Source: Actinomycetota bacterium (lineage in GTDB: Bacteria; Actinomycetota; Acidimicrobiia; Acidimicrobiales; Ilumatobacteraceae). From it: a stretch of DNA of 61,494 bases. A model generated the notes under the pieces. That model ran no database searches and was not told the DNA's origin. It saw only the letters and a list, made by a program, of their open reading frames with translations. Position numbers and translations under genes: made by a program. Location: the NCBI GenBank assembly GCA_016871355.1, contig VFZC01000015.1, positions 1 to 61,494 on the forward strand, given 5' to 3'. This document shows, one piece after another, positions 1 through 7,630 of this stretch. Position 1 is the first letter of the stretch; each line of letters starts with the position of its first letter.

Positions 1-178
1 TGAGCGACCAGGTGACCGGGAACTCGACCCCGAGCTGCTCGAAGGCGACCGAGCCGTCCTTCCAGTTGGAGATTCGGGCGTCGCGCTTCTCCCAGACCAC
101 CTGGTCGTACGGGTGTTGTCCGGGCGTGGTGAAGTGCCGGCGGATCCCGATGGCAAGGCGGTCGGGTGCGAGTGACAT
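1..178 (-). CDS. nrdJ: Adenosylcobalamin-dependent ribonucleotide reductase, N-terminus (partial)
   Basis: This is the first 59 codons of a gene that leaves the window at position 1. The class II enzyme makes deoxyribonucleotides in the cytoplasm with coenzyme B12 and does not need oxygen. The visible residues include VWEKRDARISNWKDG followed by EFPVTWS, a segment I recognise from the start of NrdJ proteins. The ATG at 178 is preceded by AAAGGGA with about 6 nt spacing, so this is a Shine-Dalgarno start with a roughly 100-nt leader. Two NrdR-like boxes lie in the promoter and leader, and nrdR itself lies 2.6 kb away on the same strand. The family call rests on the N-terminus only. Confidence 0.85.
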   Translation of the reverse strand, partial: MSLAPDRLAIGIRRHFTTPGQHPYDQVVWEKRDARISNWKDGSVAFEQLGVEFPVTWSL

Positions 179-226
179 GGAAGTCCCTTTCGTGGGGTCG
201 TCTGAAGTTGGTCGGATCGTTGGAGG

Positions 227-240
227 CACAAGATGTGGTG
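227..240. promoter_or_regulatory. Candidate NrdR box 2 in the nrdJ leader
   Basis: CACAAGATGTGGTG matches the core of the published NrdR box consensus (aCaCwAtATaTwGtgt) at 11 of 14 positions, including the central AT. Its centre is 41 bp from that of box 1, close to four helical turns, which suits cooperative NrdR binding. Confidence 0.55.
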
Positions 241-267
241 GTCGCGGTCCCCCTCCGCGTATGTCAC

Positions 268-281
268 CACAAGCGGTTGTG
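268..281. promoter_or_regulatory. Candidate NrdR box 1 overlapping the nrdJ transcription start
   Basis: CACAAGCGGTTGTG is an inverted repeat with five-base arms CACAA/TTGTG in the same register as box 2. It begins just downstream of the -10 element and would cover +1, a position that allows repression. Confidence 0.55.
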
Positions 282-283
282 AG

Positions 284-313
284 ATTACAGCAGTGTAGTT
301 ACGTGCTTGTCAA
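284..313 (-). promoter_or_regulatory. nrdJ promoter (-35 and -10)
   Basis: On the minus strand TTGACA (313-308), an 18-nt spacer and TGTAAT (289-284) form a near-consensus housekeeping promoter. The predicted start near 277 gives a leader of about 100 nt ending in a Shine-Dalgarno site. This is one of only two promoters in the window with a good -35. Confidence 0.6.
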
Positions 314-500
314 CAATTGTCGAGTTCGTCCTGAAAAGGGTGGTCGTGACCGTAGGTTCAGGCCGGAAAATCCCGCCCAGCTGCCCGTAAATCGGAACCT
401 TGCCACGGTCATCGACCACCCCTTTCGCGACGCCGAGGGTACGGGGAACACCCTGTGTGAAGGAAGTGGACAACCGTGTGAATTTGCCCTTTTTTCAGGG

Positions 501-520
501 GAAAAGCCTGTTGAAAGGCT
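501..520 (-). terminator. Intrinsic terminator after the molybdopterin oxidoreductase
   Basis: Read on the minus strand, AGCCT, a 6-nt loop and AGGCT form a 5-bp stem followed by TTTT, beginning 5 bp past the oxidoreductase stop codon. The stem is short, so it is probably weak. Confidence 0.45.
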
Positions 521-525
521 GTGGA

Positions 526-2799
526 TCAGACGGGGACAACCGTGACCGGGATGCCATTCAGGACCGACGTGCCCGACAAGGGGTCGATGGCCTGGTGGTC
601 GGTCAGAACGTTTGAGTTGACCCCGGCTCGCTCGGCCGCCACCCGCAGACGGGTGCCGGGCTGGCCGTGACCCCAACCGTGCGGGAGGCTCACCACTCCG
701 GGACGGATGCCGTCGGTGATCTCGACCACCGCGTCGACCGAACCGACGCGCGACGTGATGCGCGCAACCGATCCCTCACGAACACCGAGTCGTGCTGCGT
801 CATCGGGATGCACGTGCAGTGTGCAACGCGGCTTGCCCTTCACGAGAACGTCGATGTTGTGCATCCATGAATTGTTCGAACGCAGATGGCGACGTCCGAC
901 GAGAACGAGATCGCGACGCGTGAACTCGTCGAGATGTGCGTGCATCCGCGCGACATCGGCGAGCAACTCGGCCGGCGCGAGTTCGACACGACCCGACTTC
1001 GTGCGCAACGCATCGGGCAACCGTGTCTGCAACGGGCCGTAATCGACACCGTGCGGATTGGCGCGCAAGTGATCGATACTCGCGCCGTTCGGGTTGGCAC
1101 CGAAGGCCGCTCCGTACGGGCCCGTTTGCAACATGAAATCGAGCTGACGAGTGGGGCCGCGGTGACGGTCGAGTTGCGCGCGAATCTCGTCGGCGTCGCG
1201 ACCGTGAATGGGAGACGTCGGATCGGCGATCGCACTGCGCACGAGTGCGTCGATCTGTGCTTCATCGGCGAGCGACGGATCGGCATCGGGTCCGAGACCC
1301 TGCGCGATGAGAGCCAACTTGCAGAGGATCTCCCACTCGTCGGGCTGATCGTCGTCGAGAGCGAGCACTGCATCGCTGTAGTTGGCCACGTTGCGTACCG
1401 CGAACGACAACAGCGCGACGTCGTAGTGCTCGCGTTGCAACTGCGACGGAGGCGGAAGAATCACATCGGCGTGACGCGTCGTCTCGTTCAGGTAGATGTC
1501 GACGCTCACCATGAAGTCGAGTGCGTCGAGGGCGGCGTCGAGTTGCTGCGAATGCGGCGTGGACAACACCGGGTTGCCGGCGACGGTGACGAGAGCGCGA
1601 ATGCGCTCGTCGCCGGCTTCGGTGATCTCTTCGGCCAAGGCCGCGACCGGGTACTCCCCCATCACTTCCGGATAGCCACGCACGACCGTCTTGCCGCCAC
1701 CTCGTCCGATGCGAAAACCCGCGCCCACACCGGGCTTTCCGCGTGTACTGGGACTACCGACGGCCGGTGTGGTGAACATCGCGCCACCGCGTCGATCGAG
1801 ATTGCCAGTGAGGGCGTTCACCACTTCGACGAGCCACGAAGTGGTTGTTCCGAACTCGGTGGTGGTGGTTCCGATCCGTCCGTACACGGCCGCCGACGGC
1901 GCCGCCGCCAACTCACGCGCGACACGGCGAACCAAGTCGGGTTCGAGACCAGTGACCGCACTGGTCACTTCCGGAGCGAACGCACTGGCCGCCTCCCGCA
2001 CGTCGTCGACACCGTTGACGAGGTCGGCGATGTGCTCGGGAAGTCGCACGAGGGTCTCGGCGAACAACACCTGAACGATCGACATCAAGAAGTACGCGTC
2101 GGCGCCGGGTCGAATCGGAACCCACAAGTCGGCTTCTTCGGCGGTGCGACTACGCCGCGGGTCGACCACGACCACGCGTCCGCCGCGCGCCCGGATCGCT
2201 TCGAGACGACCCGGAAAATCGGGGGCGGTGCACAGACTTCCGTTGGACGCGTACGGATTGGCGCCGAGCATCAAGAGGTAGTCGGTGTGATCGAGATCGG
2301 GCACCGGAATGGTGGCGCCACTGCCGAACACGTAACCGCAGGCGACTTGTTTGGGCATCTGGTCGACCGTCGACGCACTGAAGCGACGACGACTCCCGAG
2401 GCCCTGCAGGAAGGTGCGGTTGTACAGCAGTGCGCCCACGTTGTGAGCGCCCGGATTACCCAAGTACGCCGCCACCGATTCGCGTCCGTGGCGTTCGATG
2501 ATCTCGCCCAAACGTCCGGCGACTTCGTCCCAGGCTTCGGGCCACGACACTTCCACGTGCACGCCGTTGCGCTTCACGAGTGGTCGGCGCAGACGATCGG
2601 GATCGTCGTGCAGTTGCTTGAGCGTCGAACCCTTCGGGCAGATGTACCCGTGCGAGAAGACGTCGTTCATGTCGCCGCGAATACGCGTTACACGTTCTTC
2701 GGTGCGATCACCCTTCTTGGCGATCTCGACGCTGATCTCGAGGCCGCAGCCGGCCTCGCACAACGGACAGGTACGAAAGGCGGTGCGGGTCTCGGTCAC
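526..2799 (-). CDS. Molybdopterin-dependent oxidoreductase (formate dehydrogenase-like, BisC family)
   Basis: The 757-residue protein has the layout of molybdenum-bis-MGD oxidoreductases. An N-terminal 4Fe-4S motif has cysteines 11, 14, 18 and 54 (CPLCEAGC ... GYICPKG), the large catalytic domain follows, and the last ~110 residues form a molybdopterin-dinucleotide-binding domain (LPHGWGHG). There is no Tat signal, so it should be cytoplasmic. The usual molybdenum-ligand region reads VDQMPKQVACGYVFG. A cysteine sits close to, but not clearly at, the ligand position of formate dehydrogenase. No partner Fe-S or flavin subunit adjoins it, so donor and acceptor are unknown. The GTG start at 2799 is chosen because TAGAGT lies 6 nt upstream, implying a leaderless transcript. 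Confidence 0.8.
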   Translation of the reverse strand: MTETRTAFRTCPLCEAGCGLEISVEIAKKGDRTEERVTRIRGDMNDVFSHGYICPKGSTLKQLHDDPDRLRRPLVKRNGVHVEVSWPEAWDEVAGRLGEIIERHGRESVAAYLGNPGAHNVGALLYNRTFLQGLGSRRRFSASTVDQMPKQVACGYVFGSGATIPVPDLDHTDYLLMLGANPYASNGSLCTAPDFPGRLEAIRARGGRVVVVDPRRSRTAEEADLWVPIRPGADAYFLMSIVQVLFAETLVRLPEHIADLVNGVDDVREAASAFAPEVTSAVTGLEPDLVRRVARELAAAPSAAVYGRIGTTTTEFGTTTSWLVEVVNALTGNLDRRGGAMFTTPAVGSPSTRGKPGVGAGFRIGRGGGKTVVRGYPEVMGEYPVAALAEEITEAGDERIRALVTVAGNPVLSTPHSQQLDAALDALDFMVSVDIYLNETTRHADVILPPPSQLQREHYDVALLSFAVRNVANYSDAVLALDDDQPDEWEILCKLALIAQGLGPDADPSLADEAQIDALVRSAIADPTSPIHGRDADEIRAQLDRHRGPTRQLDFMLQTGPYGAAFGANPNGASIDHLRANPHGVDYGPLQTRLPDALRTKSGRVELAPAELLADVARMHAHLDEFTRRDLVLVGRRHLRSNNSWMHNIDVLVKGKPRCTLHVHPDDAARLGVREGSVARITSRVGSVDAVVEITDGIRPGVVSLPHGWGHGQPGTRLRVAAERAGVNSNVLTDHQAIDPLSGTSVLNGIPVTVVPV

Positions 2800-2805
2800 G
2801 AGCCG

Positions 2806-2811
2806 ACTCTA
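2806..2811 (-). promoter_or_regulatory. -10 element, leaderless start of the molybdopterin oxidoreductase
   Basis: TAGAGT ends 6 nt before the GTG at 2799. It fits the window-wide TANNNT-N6/7-start pattern. Confidence 0.55.
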
Positions 2812-2818
2812 CGACGGC

Positions 2819-3280
2819 TCAGGAAACCGGCGACTTGTCGAGCAACGCGGCCTCGCGACGGAAGTCGTCGGCGCCGTCGAAGTTCTTGTACACGCTGGCG
2901 AACCGCAGGTACGCCACGTCGTCGAGATCGCGGAGCCGCTCGAGAACGGCGATGCCGACCCGGGTGCTCGGCACTTCGGTCTGGCCCGACAATCGAATCT
3001 CTTCCTCGATGCCTTCGGCGAGGAGCGTGGCGGCCTCCAGGTCGATCGGGCGTCCCTTGGCCGCGGCCATGATGCCCGAGACCACCTTGGCCTGATCGAA
3101 GGGTTCGCGGCCGCCTTTAGTCTTGACGACCATCAGGGCCACCGACTCGATGCGCTCGTACGTGGTGAACCGGTGACTGCACTCGGGGCACTCGCGGCGC
3201 CGGCGGATGGCAGCGCCGTCTTCGGCCGTGCGCGAATCGATGACCTTGGTGTCATCGTTCCGGCACATCACACAACGCAT
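2819..3280 (-). CDS. nrdR: Transcriptional repressor NrdR
   Basis: NrdR senses ATP/dATP and represses ribonucleotide reductase genes. The 153-residue length is normal. The N-terminal zinc ribbon has cysteines 3, 6, 31 and 34 (CVMC ... CPEC), followed by HRFTTYER and an ATP-cone domain from about residue 46 (VVKTKGGREPFDQAKV). Its likely target nrdJ is close by with two candidate NrdR boxes. In Mycobacterium the same gene (Rv2718c) sits beside a LysM SOS gene and lexA, as here. The ATG at 3280 lies 6 nt after TACCCT, so a leaderless message is likely. Confidence 0.95.
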   Translation of the reverse strand: MRCVMCRNDDTKVIDSRTAEDGAAIRRRRECPECSHRFTTYERIESVALMVVKTKGGREPFDQAKVVSGIMAAAKGRPIDLEAATLLAEGIEEEIRLSGQTEVPSTRVGIAVLERLRDLDDVAYLRFASVYKNFDGADDFRREAALLDKSPVS

Positions 3281-3286
3281 GGCCGC

Positions 3287-3292
3287 AGGGTA
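3287..3292 (-). promoter_or_regulatory. -10 element, leaderless start of nrdR
   Basis: TACCCT ends 6 nt before the ATG at 3280. Confidence 0.55.
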
Positions 3293-3337
3293 GCCCGGCG
3301 GCTGGTTGACGTGCTGTTCAGTCAGATGCGCAACGCG

Positions 3338-3733
3338 TCAGTCGGCCGGCAGAACGAGGGGTTGACCCACATCGAGCGACGCGCTGCCGTTGAGCTGGAT
3401 GAGTTGGCGCACGTAGTCGCGCACGCTGCCGTTGGTGAGCGACGACGCGATGGACCACATGGTGTCGCCGGGCTGAACCACGTAGACACCCTGGCTGAGG
3501 GCGAACGCACCCGAGACGTCGACACCGTTGACGACGGTGGGTGGCGTCACCGCGGAGACGGGGGCAGCACCGTCTCCGCGGCTCGCCAAAGAGCGGATGC
3601 CGAGGCAGGCGGCAACCGCTAGGACCAGGGCCACCAGGCCCACGACGATCCGGCGACGCACGTACACCGCGTGCATGTCGGTGTGGATCGGGCGAATTTC
3701 GACGACGTAGCGGGGATCGAGGGCGATGGCCAT
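3338..3733 (-). CDS. LysM-domain membrane protein, probable SOS-induced cell division suppressor (ChiZ/DivS/YneA-like)
   Basis: The 131-residue protein has a cytoplasmic N-terminus of about 28 residues, one membrane helix (about 29-47) and an outer LysM domain from about residue 83 (VYVVQPGDTMWSIASSL). It would sit in the cell membrane and touch peptidoglycan. It lies head-to-head with lexA across a region with three SOS boxes. Small LysM proteins in exactly this place (mycobacterial Rv2719c, Bacillus YneA) halt division after DNA damage, so that role is inferred from context. The ATG has AAAGG 7 nt upstream, giving a normal leader rather than a leaderless start. Confidence 0.8.
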   Translation of the reverse strand: MAIALDPRYVVEIRPIHTDMHAVYVRRRIVVGLVALVLAVAACLGIRSLASRGDGAAPVSAVTPPTVVNGVDVSGAFALSQGVYVVQPGDTMWSIASSLTNGSVRDYVRQLIQLNGSASLDVGQPLVLPAD

Positions 3734-3802
3734 GTCGGAACCTTTCTGTCGGGTGGGATCTGTTGGTTCTCACCATGCCAACGGGGTGTGGCAGGGTTCG
3801 GA

Positions 3803-3818
3803 CCGAACGCGTGTTCGC
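3803..3818. promoter_or_regulatory. LexA SOS box A
   Basis: CGAAC-GCGT-GTTCG is a perfect 14-bp core of the actinobacterial SOS consensus TCGAACNNNNGTTCGA. Confidence 0.75.
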
Positions 3819-3825
3819 AGGCTAT

Positions 3826-3841
3826 GGGAACACCTGTTCGG
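3826..3841. promoter_or_regulatory. LexA SOS box B
   Basis: GAAC-ACCT-GTTCG keeps both inner arms of the SOS palindrome but loses the outer left base pairs. Its centre is 23 bp from that of box A. Confidence 0.65.
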
Positions 3842-3854
3842 TGTCAACCCTCGA

Positions 3855-3870
3855 TCGAACAAATGTTTGA
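3855..3870. promoter_or_regulatory. LexA SOS box C over the lexA -35
   Basis: TCGAAC-AAAT-GTTTGA is a full 16-bp palindrome with one T:C variation. Its last four bases are part of the lexA -35 hexamer, so bound LexA would block its own promoter. Confidence 0.85.
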
Positions 3871-3895
3871 CTGCCAGGGCGAACATCCGTACGAT
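3867..3895 (+). promoter_or_regulatory. lexA promoter
   Basis: TTGACT (3867-3872), a 17-nt spacer and TACGAT (3890-3895), then 7 nt to the ATG at 3903. It combines a good -35, an SOS operator and a leaderless start. Confidence 0.75.
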
Positions 3896-3902
3896 GCTGC
3901 CC

Positions 3903-4535
3903 ATGACCGAACAGACCCTCACCGACCGGCAACGCGGCATCCTCGAGTGCATCGAGGCGAGCATGACCGAGCGGGGCTATCCGCCCTCGGTCCGCGAGAT
4001 CGGCGAGGCCGTGGGCCTCACGTCCCCGTCCACGGTGCACAACCACCTGTCCACGCTGCAGCGTCTGGGTTACCTCGAGCGCGACCCCAACCTCCCCCGC
4101 GCCATCAAGGTCAACTGGGACCGCAACTCCGGCGCCATCATCGCCCGGTCCCGCGTTCACCACGTTCCGCTGGTGGGTGACGTCGCGGCTGGCACCGACG
4201 TGCTGGCCCAGCAGAACGTCGAAGAGCTCCTCCCCCTCCCGGCCGACTTCACCGGTGACGGCGAACTCTTCATGCTGCGCGTGCGCGGTGAGTCGATGAT
4301 CGAGGCCGGCATTCTCGACGGCGACTTCGTGGTCGCTCGTCAGCAGAACGTGGCCGACAACGGCGACATCGTCGTGGCCGGAATCCCCGGTGACGAAGCC
4401 ACGGTCAAGACGTTCAAGCGCCGCGGCGCCCAGATCGTTCTCGAACCGGCCAACGCGCGTTTGTCTCCCATGACCTTCGATGCCGACGACGTGCGCGTCT
4501 ACGGCAAGGTGGTCACGGTTCTGCGCCGCCTGTAG
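3903..4535 (+). CDS. lexA: SOS repressor LexA
   Basis: LexA represses DNA-damage genes until RecA filaments trigger self-cleavage. The 210-residue protein has an N-terminal winged helix (LTDRQRGILECIEASMTERG, then PPSVREIGEAVGL). The cleavage site is Ala96-Gly97 (VAAG). The latent S24 protease has Ser131 in RGESMIEAG and Lys169 in ATVKTFKRR. The ATG at 3903 is preferred over an in-frame one at 3894 because TACGAT lies 7 nt before it. Three SOS boxes upstream indicate autoregulation and shared control of the divergent LysM gene. The 3' end overlaps the convergent membrane-protein gene by 23 nt. Confidence 0.97.
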   Translation: MTEQTLTDRQRGILECIEASMTERGYPPSVREIGEAVGLTSPSTVHNHLSTLQRLGYLERDPNLPRAIKVNWDRNSGAIIARSRVHHVPLVGDVAAGTDVLAQQNVEELLPLPADFTGDGELFMLRVRGESMIEAGILDGDFVVARQQNVADNGDIVVAGIPGDEATVKTFKRRGAQIVLEPANARLSPMTFDADDVRVYGKVVTVLRRL

Positions 4536-5184
4536 GCGCACGGTCGTCGAGCGACGGCGCACTCCAGTCGATCACCGCGCGACGGCGACGCCGTTGACGG
4601 GCCGCCTTCACCGATCCGATGGTGAGCAACGGTGCTCCCACCACGATCAAGCCCACACCTGTGAGCAACAGCACACTCGACGTGGTGTTCACTTCACGAC
4701 CCAGGCTCATCACGCTCGAACGTTCGACGGCCTGCACATCGAACGTGTAGTCACGACCAGCCTCGAGTGACACCGTGAACATCGCCGTGCCCTCGTAGTC
4801 GGGTGTTCGGTACTCGGCTCGCTCGCCCATCACCATCGCCGGAGTCACCGACTCCCCCGCATCGTCGGTGATGCGCAGCGTCACCGAGCCCGTGACGTCG
4901 TCGTCATCGCCGGAATCCGAGAGAAACGGTTCGTTGTCGTAGGTTCGCTCGTCGTTCGAACAGCCACCCACGTCACCGACGATTCCCTTGTTCTCGTAGT
5001 AGATGACGAACTCACCGTCGCTCGCCACTCGCACGGTGGTCGCACACGACGCCGGCATGCGCACGAAATCTTCCACCACGGTCTGGTCGCGCAGAATGCT
5101 CGCCACCGCCGAGCCGAATCCGGCCGTCGTCAGGACGGCTCCGAGCGCCCACAAGCGCGAGGACGCCTTCCAGCGGGCCATCAA
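4513..5184 (-). CDS. Hypothetical membrane protein with two transmembrane helices
   Basis: I do not recognise this 223-residue protein. It has a helix near residues 11-30, an extracytoplasmic domain of about 130 residues that contains three cysteines and an acidic run (SDSGDDDD), and a second helix near 170-193. A short basic cytoplasmic tail follows (ARQRRRRR). The outer domain may be a beta-sandwich, but that is a guess. Its start overlaps the dapC stop by 4 nt, so it is the last gene of the miaB-miaA-dapF-hflX-dapC operon. Its end overlaps lexA tail to tail. Confidence 0.7.
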   Translation of the reverse strand: MMARWKASSRLWALGAVLTTAGFGSAVASILRDQTVVEDFVRMPASCATTVRVASDGEFVIYYENKGIVGDVGGCSNDERTYDNEPFLSDSGDDDDVTGSVTLRITDDAGESVTPAMVMGERAEYRTPDYEGTAMFTVSLEAGRDYTFDVQAVERSSVMSLGREVNTTSSVLLLTGVGLIVVGAPLLTIGSVKAARQRRRRRAVIDWSAPSLDDRAPTGGAEP

Positions 5185-6299
5185 CGACCCCGGAGTCGTC
5201 GCGCCACGAGTTCGATGCGATCGTCGGGCTGCACCACGGCCACGCGGACGAACGAATCGGACTGTGTTCCGTAGAACTCACCCGGACTCACCAGCGCACC
5301 ACCCACCCGCGCGAGTTCTTCGGCGTAGGCCCAGGCGTCGCCCACTTCGTACCAGAGATAGAACCCGCCGGCGGGCAGATCGATGTCGACACGTCCACCC
5401 GACCACTGCCACGAGCCGAGTACATCGGCCATGAGTTCGAGTCGATGGCGATACACGCGGCGCTGTTCGGCCACGTGCTCGTCGTCGGCCAACGCCACCG
5501 CGGCGGCGGCTTGAGCCGGACCGGGAACCATCATGCCAACGTGCTTGCGCACCTCGCCGAGATAGTGCACGAGCTCGGCGTCGCCGGCGTACGCACCCAC
5601 GCGTAACCCGGCCAGGTTCGAACGTTTCGACAGCGAGTGCAGGGCGATCACGCCCTCGGTTCCGTGTTGCAGGATCGATTGCGCCGGCCCGTCCCACGTG
5701 AACTCGGCGTAACACTCGTCGCTCACGACGGGCACACCGTGTCGGCGTCCCCACGCAGCGGCCGCACCCAGGTCGTCGAGTTGTCCGCTCGGGTTCGATG
5801 GACTGTTGACCCACAACGCCAAGGCACGCGACGCATCGGAGGCGGCAACGGTGTCGAGACGCAAACGGCCATCGGCATCGACGGGCACCGACACCGCGCG
5901 GCAGTTGGCCAACGTGGCGCCCATTTCGTACGTGGGATACGAGATGGCCGGATACAAGATCGTGTCGCGGTCGGGAGTGCGCAGTTTGAGCCACTGCGGC
6001 AACGTGGCCACGAACTCCTTCGACCCCACACAGGCCGCGATCTGCGCCACCGGCACCGATACGTCGAAACGGCGCTTCATCCATTCGGCGAACGCAGTGC
6101 GCAACGGAGCGGTTCCGATGGATGCGGGATAACCGCGTTCGGCGTTGCTGGCGGCGAGCGCCGCGATCACCGAGGCCAACGGCGCATCGCACGGTGTTCC
6201 GATCGACAGATCGACCACTCCTCCATCGAGGGCGGTCGCCGCTGGTTTGAACGCGTCGAGGCGGTCGTAGGGATACGGGGGCGGGACGAAACCGGTCAT
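5181..6299 (-). CDS. dapC: PLP-dependent aminotransferase, probable N-succinyldiaminopimelate aminotransferase
   Basis: The 372-residue fold-type I class I/II aminotransferase keeps the N-terminal start typical of DapC (PPPYPYDRL ... VVDLSIGTPCD), the substrate-binding VNSPSNPSGQ, DEC for the PLP pyridine, and the Schiff-base lysine in SLSKRSNLAG. DapC makes succinyl-diaminopimelate from the keto precursor in lysine and cell-wall synthesis. The call is helped by dapF two genes upstream in the same operon. It overlaps hflX and the following membrane protein by 4 nt each. Other class I aminotransferase substrates cannot be excluded from sequence alone. Confidence 0.8.
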   Translation of the reverse strand: MTGFVPPPYPYDRLDAFKPAATALDGGVVDLSIGTPCDAPLASVIAALAASNAERGYPASIGTAPLRTAFAEWMKRRFDVSVPVAQIAACVGSKEFVATLPQWLKLRTPDRDTILYPAISYPTYEMGATLANCRAVSVPVDADGRLRLDTVAASDASRALALWVNSPSNPSGQLDDLGAAAAWGRRHGVPVVSDECYAEFTWDGPAQSILQHGTEGVIALHSLSKRSNLAGLRVGAYAGDAELVHYLGEVRKHVGMMVPGPAQAAAAVALADDEHVAEQRRVYRHRLELMADVLGSWQWSGGRVDIDLPAGGFYLWYEVGDAWAYAEELARVGGALVSPGEFYGTQSDSFVRVAVVQPDDRIELVARRLRGR

Positions 6300-7630
6300 C
6301 GCACTTCCTCGTTCATGACACCATGTTGCCCGTCGACGATGAAGGGCGACAAACGGCCGATCGATGCGTCGGCCAAGCGGGCACGGACTCGGGTTCCGGT
6401 CTCTTCGGCCGTGATCGACACCACTTCACCCTCACGGTGGATGGATGCCAACACGTCTCCGCGATCGTAGGGAACGAGCAGTTCGAACACTTGTGACAAC
6501 GCGCGCAGACGATCGGCCAACGTGCGCAAGAAGTCGTCCATTCCCCAGTCCATCAGCGCACTCACACCCACCGAACCCGGATGGGATTCCACCAGTTGCG
6601 CCACTTGATCGGGATCGCGATCCTGTTTGTTGAACACCAACAATTCGGGGACGCGGTCGGCGTCGATCTCGCGCAACACGGTGCGTACGGCTTCGATCTC
6701 TCCTTCCGGATCGGGCGACGAACCATCGACCACGTGAACCAGATAGTCGGCCTGACTCGCTACCTCGAGCGTGCTCTTGAACGCCTCCACCAGACCGTGC
6801 GGAAGACGACGCACGAAACCCACGGTGTCGGTGAGCAGAACGGGTTCGCCGCCGGGCAAGTTGAGGCGGCGCGTGGTGGGGTCGAGCGTGGCGAACAGCC
6901 GGTTCTCGGCCAGAACGCCCGCAGCAGTGAGGCGATTGAGCAACGTGGACTTGCCGGCGTTGGTGTACCCGACGATCGTGACATTGGCCAGACCACTGCG
7001 CGACCGACCCTTGCGCTGCAGTTCGCGCGTGCGGCCGAGTTCCCGCAATTCTTCTTCGAGTCGGGCGATTCGCTTCTGGATGCGCCGGCGGTCGACTTCG
7101 AGTTTGGTTTCACCGCTACCGAACCGAGATCCGACTCCACCGCGCTGCTGCGACAACTTGGCCGTGGCCCCGCGACGCAGACGCGGCAAGCGATAGCGCA
7201 ACAAAGCCAGCTCGACTTGGGCCTTGCCCTCGAGAGTGCTGGCGTTCTGCGCGAAGATGTCGAGGATGACCGCCGTACGATCGATCGCCGTACGTCCGAG
7301 AAGCTTTTCGAGGTTGTACTGCTGAGCCGGAGCGAGCTCGTTGTCGAACACAACGGTATCGGCGTCGACCGCCAAACAGAGTTCCTTGAGCTCTTCGACC
7401 TTTCCTTTGCCCAGGTACCAGGTGTGGTCGGGCGTGTCACGACGTTGGGTGATTCGCGCGACCGCATCGGCTCCGGCGGTGTCGATGAGCAACTCGAGCT
7501 CGTCGAGACTGGCGTCGGTTTCGTCGTCGGTATGGCCGTCGAGAATGACGCCCACCATCACGATCTTCTCGCGAAACGAGCGTTCGATCAGCGTCTGACC
7601 GAGCGCCTCACCGTACGGAGTGTTGCTCAC
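6296..7630 (-). CDS. hflX: Ribosome-associated GTPase HflX
   Basis: HflX is a GTPase that splits stalled or hibernating ribosomes. The 444-residue protein has the N-terminal HflX domain with the glycine-rich segment (LPRLRRGATAKLSQQRGGVG), a basic coiled coil (about 165-200) and the G domain. The G domain starts near residue 210 (P-loop GYTNAGKST), with DTVGFV for G3 and NKQD for G4. Start GTG at 7630, overlapping the dapF stop by 4 nt. The miaA-miaB-hflX grouping is common in bacteria, as in the E. coli miaA-hfq-hflX operon. Confidence 0.95.
   Translation of the reverse strand: MSNTPYGEALGQTLIERSFREKIVMVGVILDGHTDDETDASLDELELLIDTAGADAVARITQRRDTPDHTWYLGKGKVEELKELCLAVDADTVVFDNELAPAQQYNLEKLLGRTAIDRTAVILDIFAQNASTLEGKAQVELALLRYRLPRLRRGATAKLSQQRGGVGSRFGSGETKLEVDRRRIQKRIARLEEELRELGRTRELQRKGRSRSGLANVTIVGYTNAGKSTLLNRLTAAGVLAENRLFATLDPTTRRLNLPGGEPVLLTDTVGFVRRLPHGLVEAFKSTLEVASQADYLVHVVDGSSPDPEGEIEAVRTVLREIDADRVPELLVFNKQDRDPDQVAQLVESHPGSVGVSALMDWGMDDFLRTLADRLRALSQVFELLVPYDRGDVLASIHREGEVVSITAEETGTRVRARLADASIGRLSPFIVDGQHGVMNEEVR

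Larger units (their letters stand above)
179..525. other. Intergenic region between nrdJ and the molybdopterin oxidoreductase
   Basis: This 347-bp stretch carries no convincing gene. It holds the nrdJ promoter and two NrdR-like boxes in its left half and an intrinsic terminator for the oxidoreductase at its right end. Between about 320 and 495 I see nothing I can name. I looked for a cobalamin riboswitch because nrdJ uses B12, and found no recognisable B12 box. Confidence 0.6.

Noticed and set aside
179-283. Cobalamin riboswitch in the nrdJ leader
   Set aside because: No B12-box consensus or matching stem pattern is visible. The leader is also short for that class.
455-545. DnaA-box-like words (TGTGGATCA, GTGGACAAC) suggesting a replication origin
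   Set aside because: Only one is close to consensus, they are not clustered with AT-rich DNA, and dnaA/dnaN are absent.
886-3072. A 728-residue open frame on the plus strand
   Set aside because: It lies opposite the molybdopterin oxidoreductase and nrdR, both with clear motifs. It is a shadow frame.
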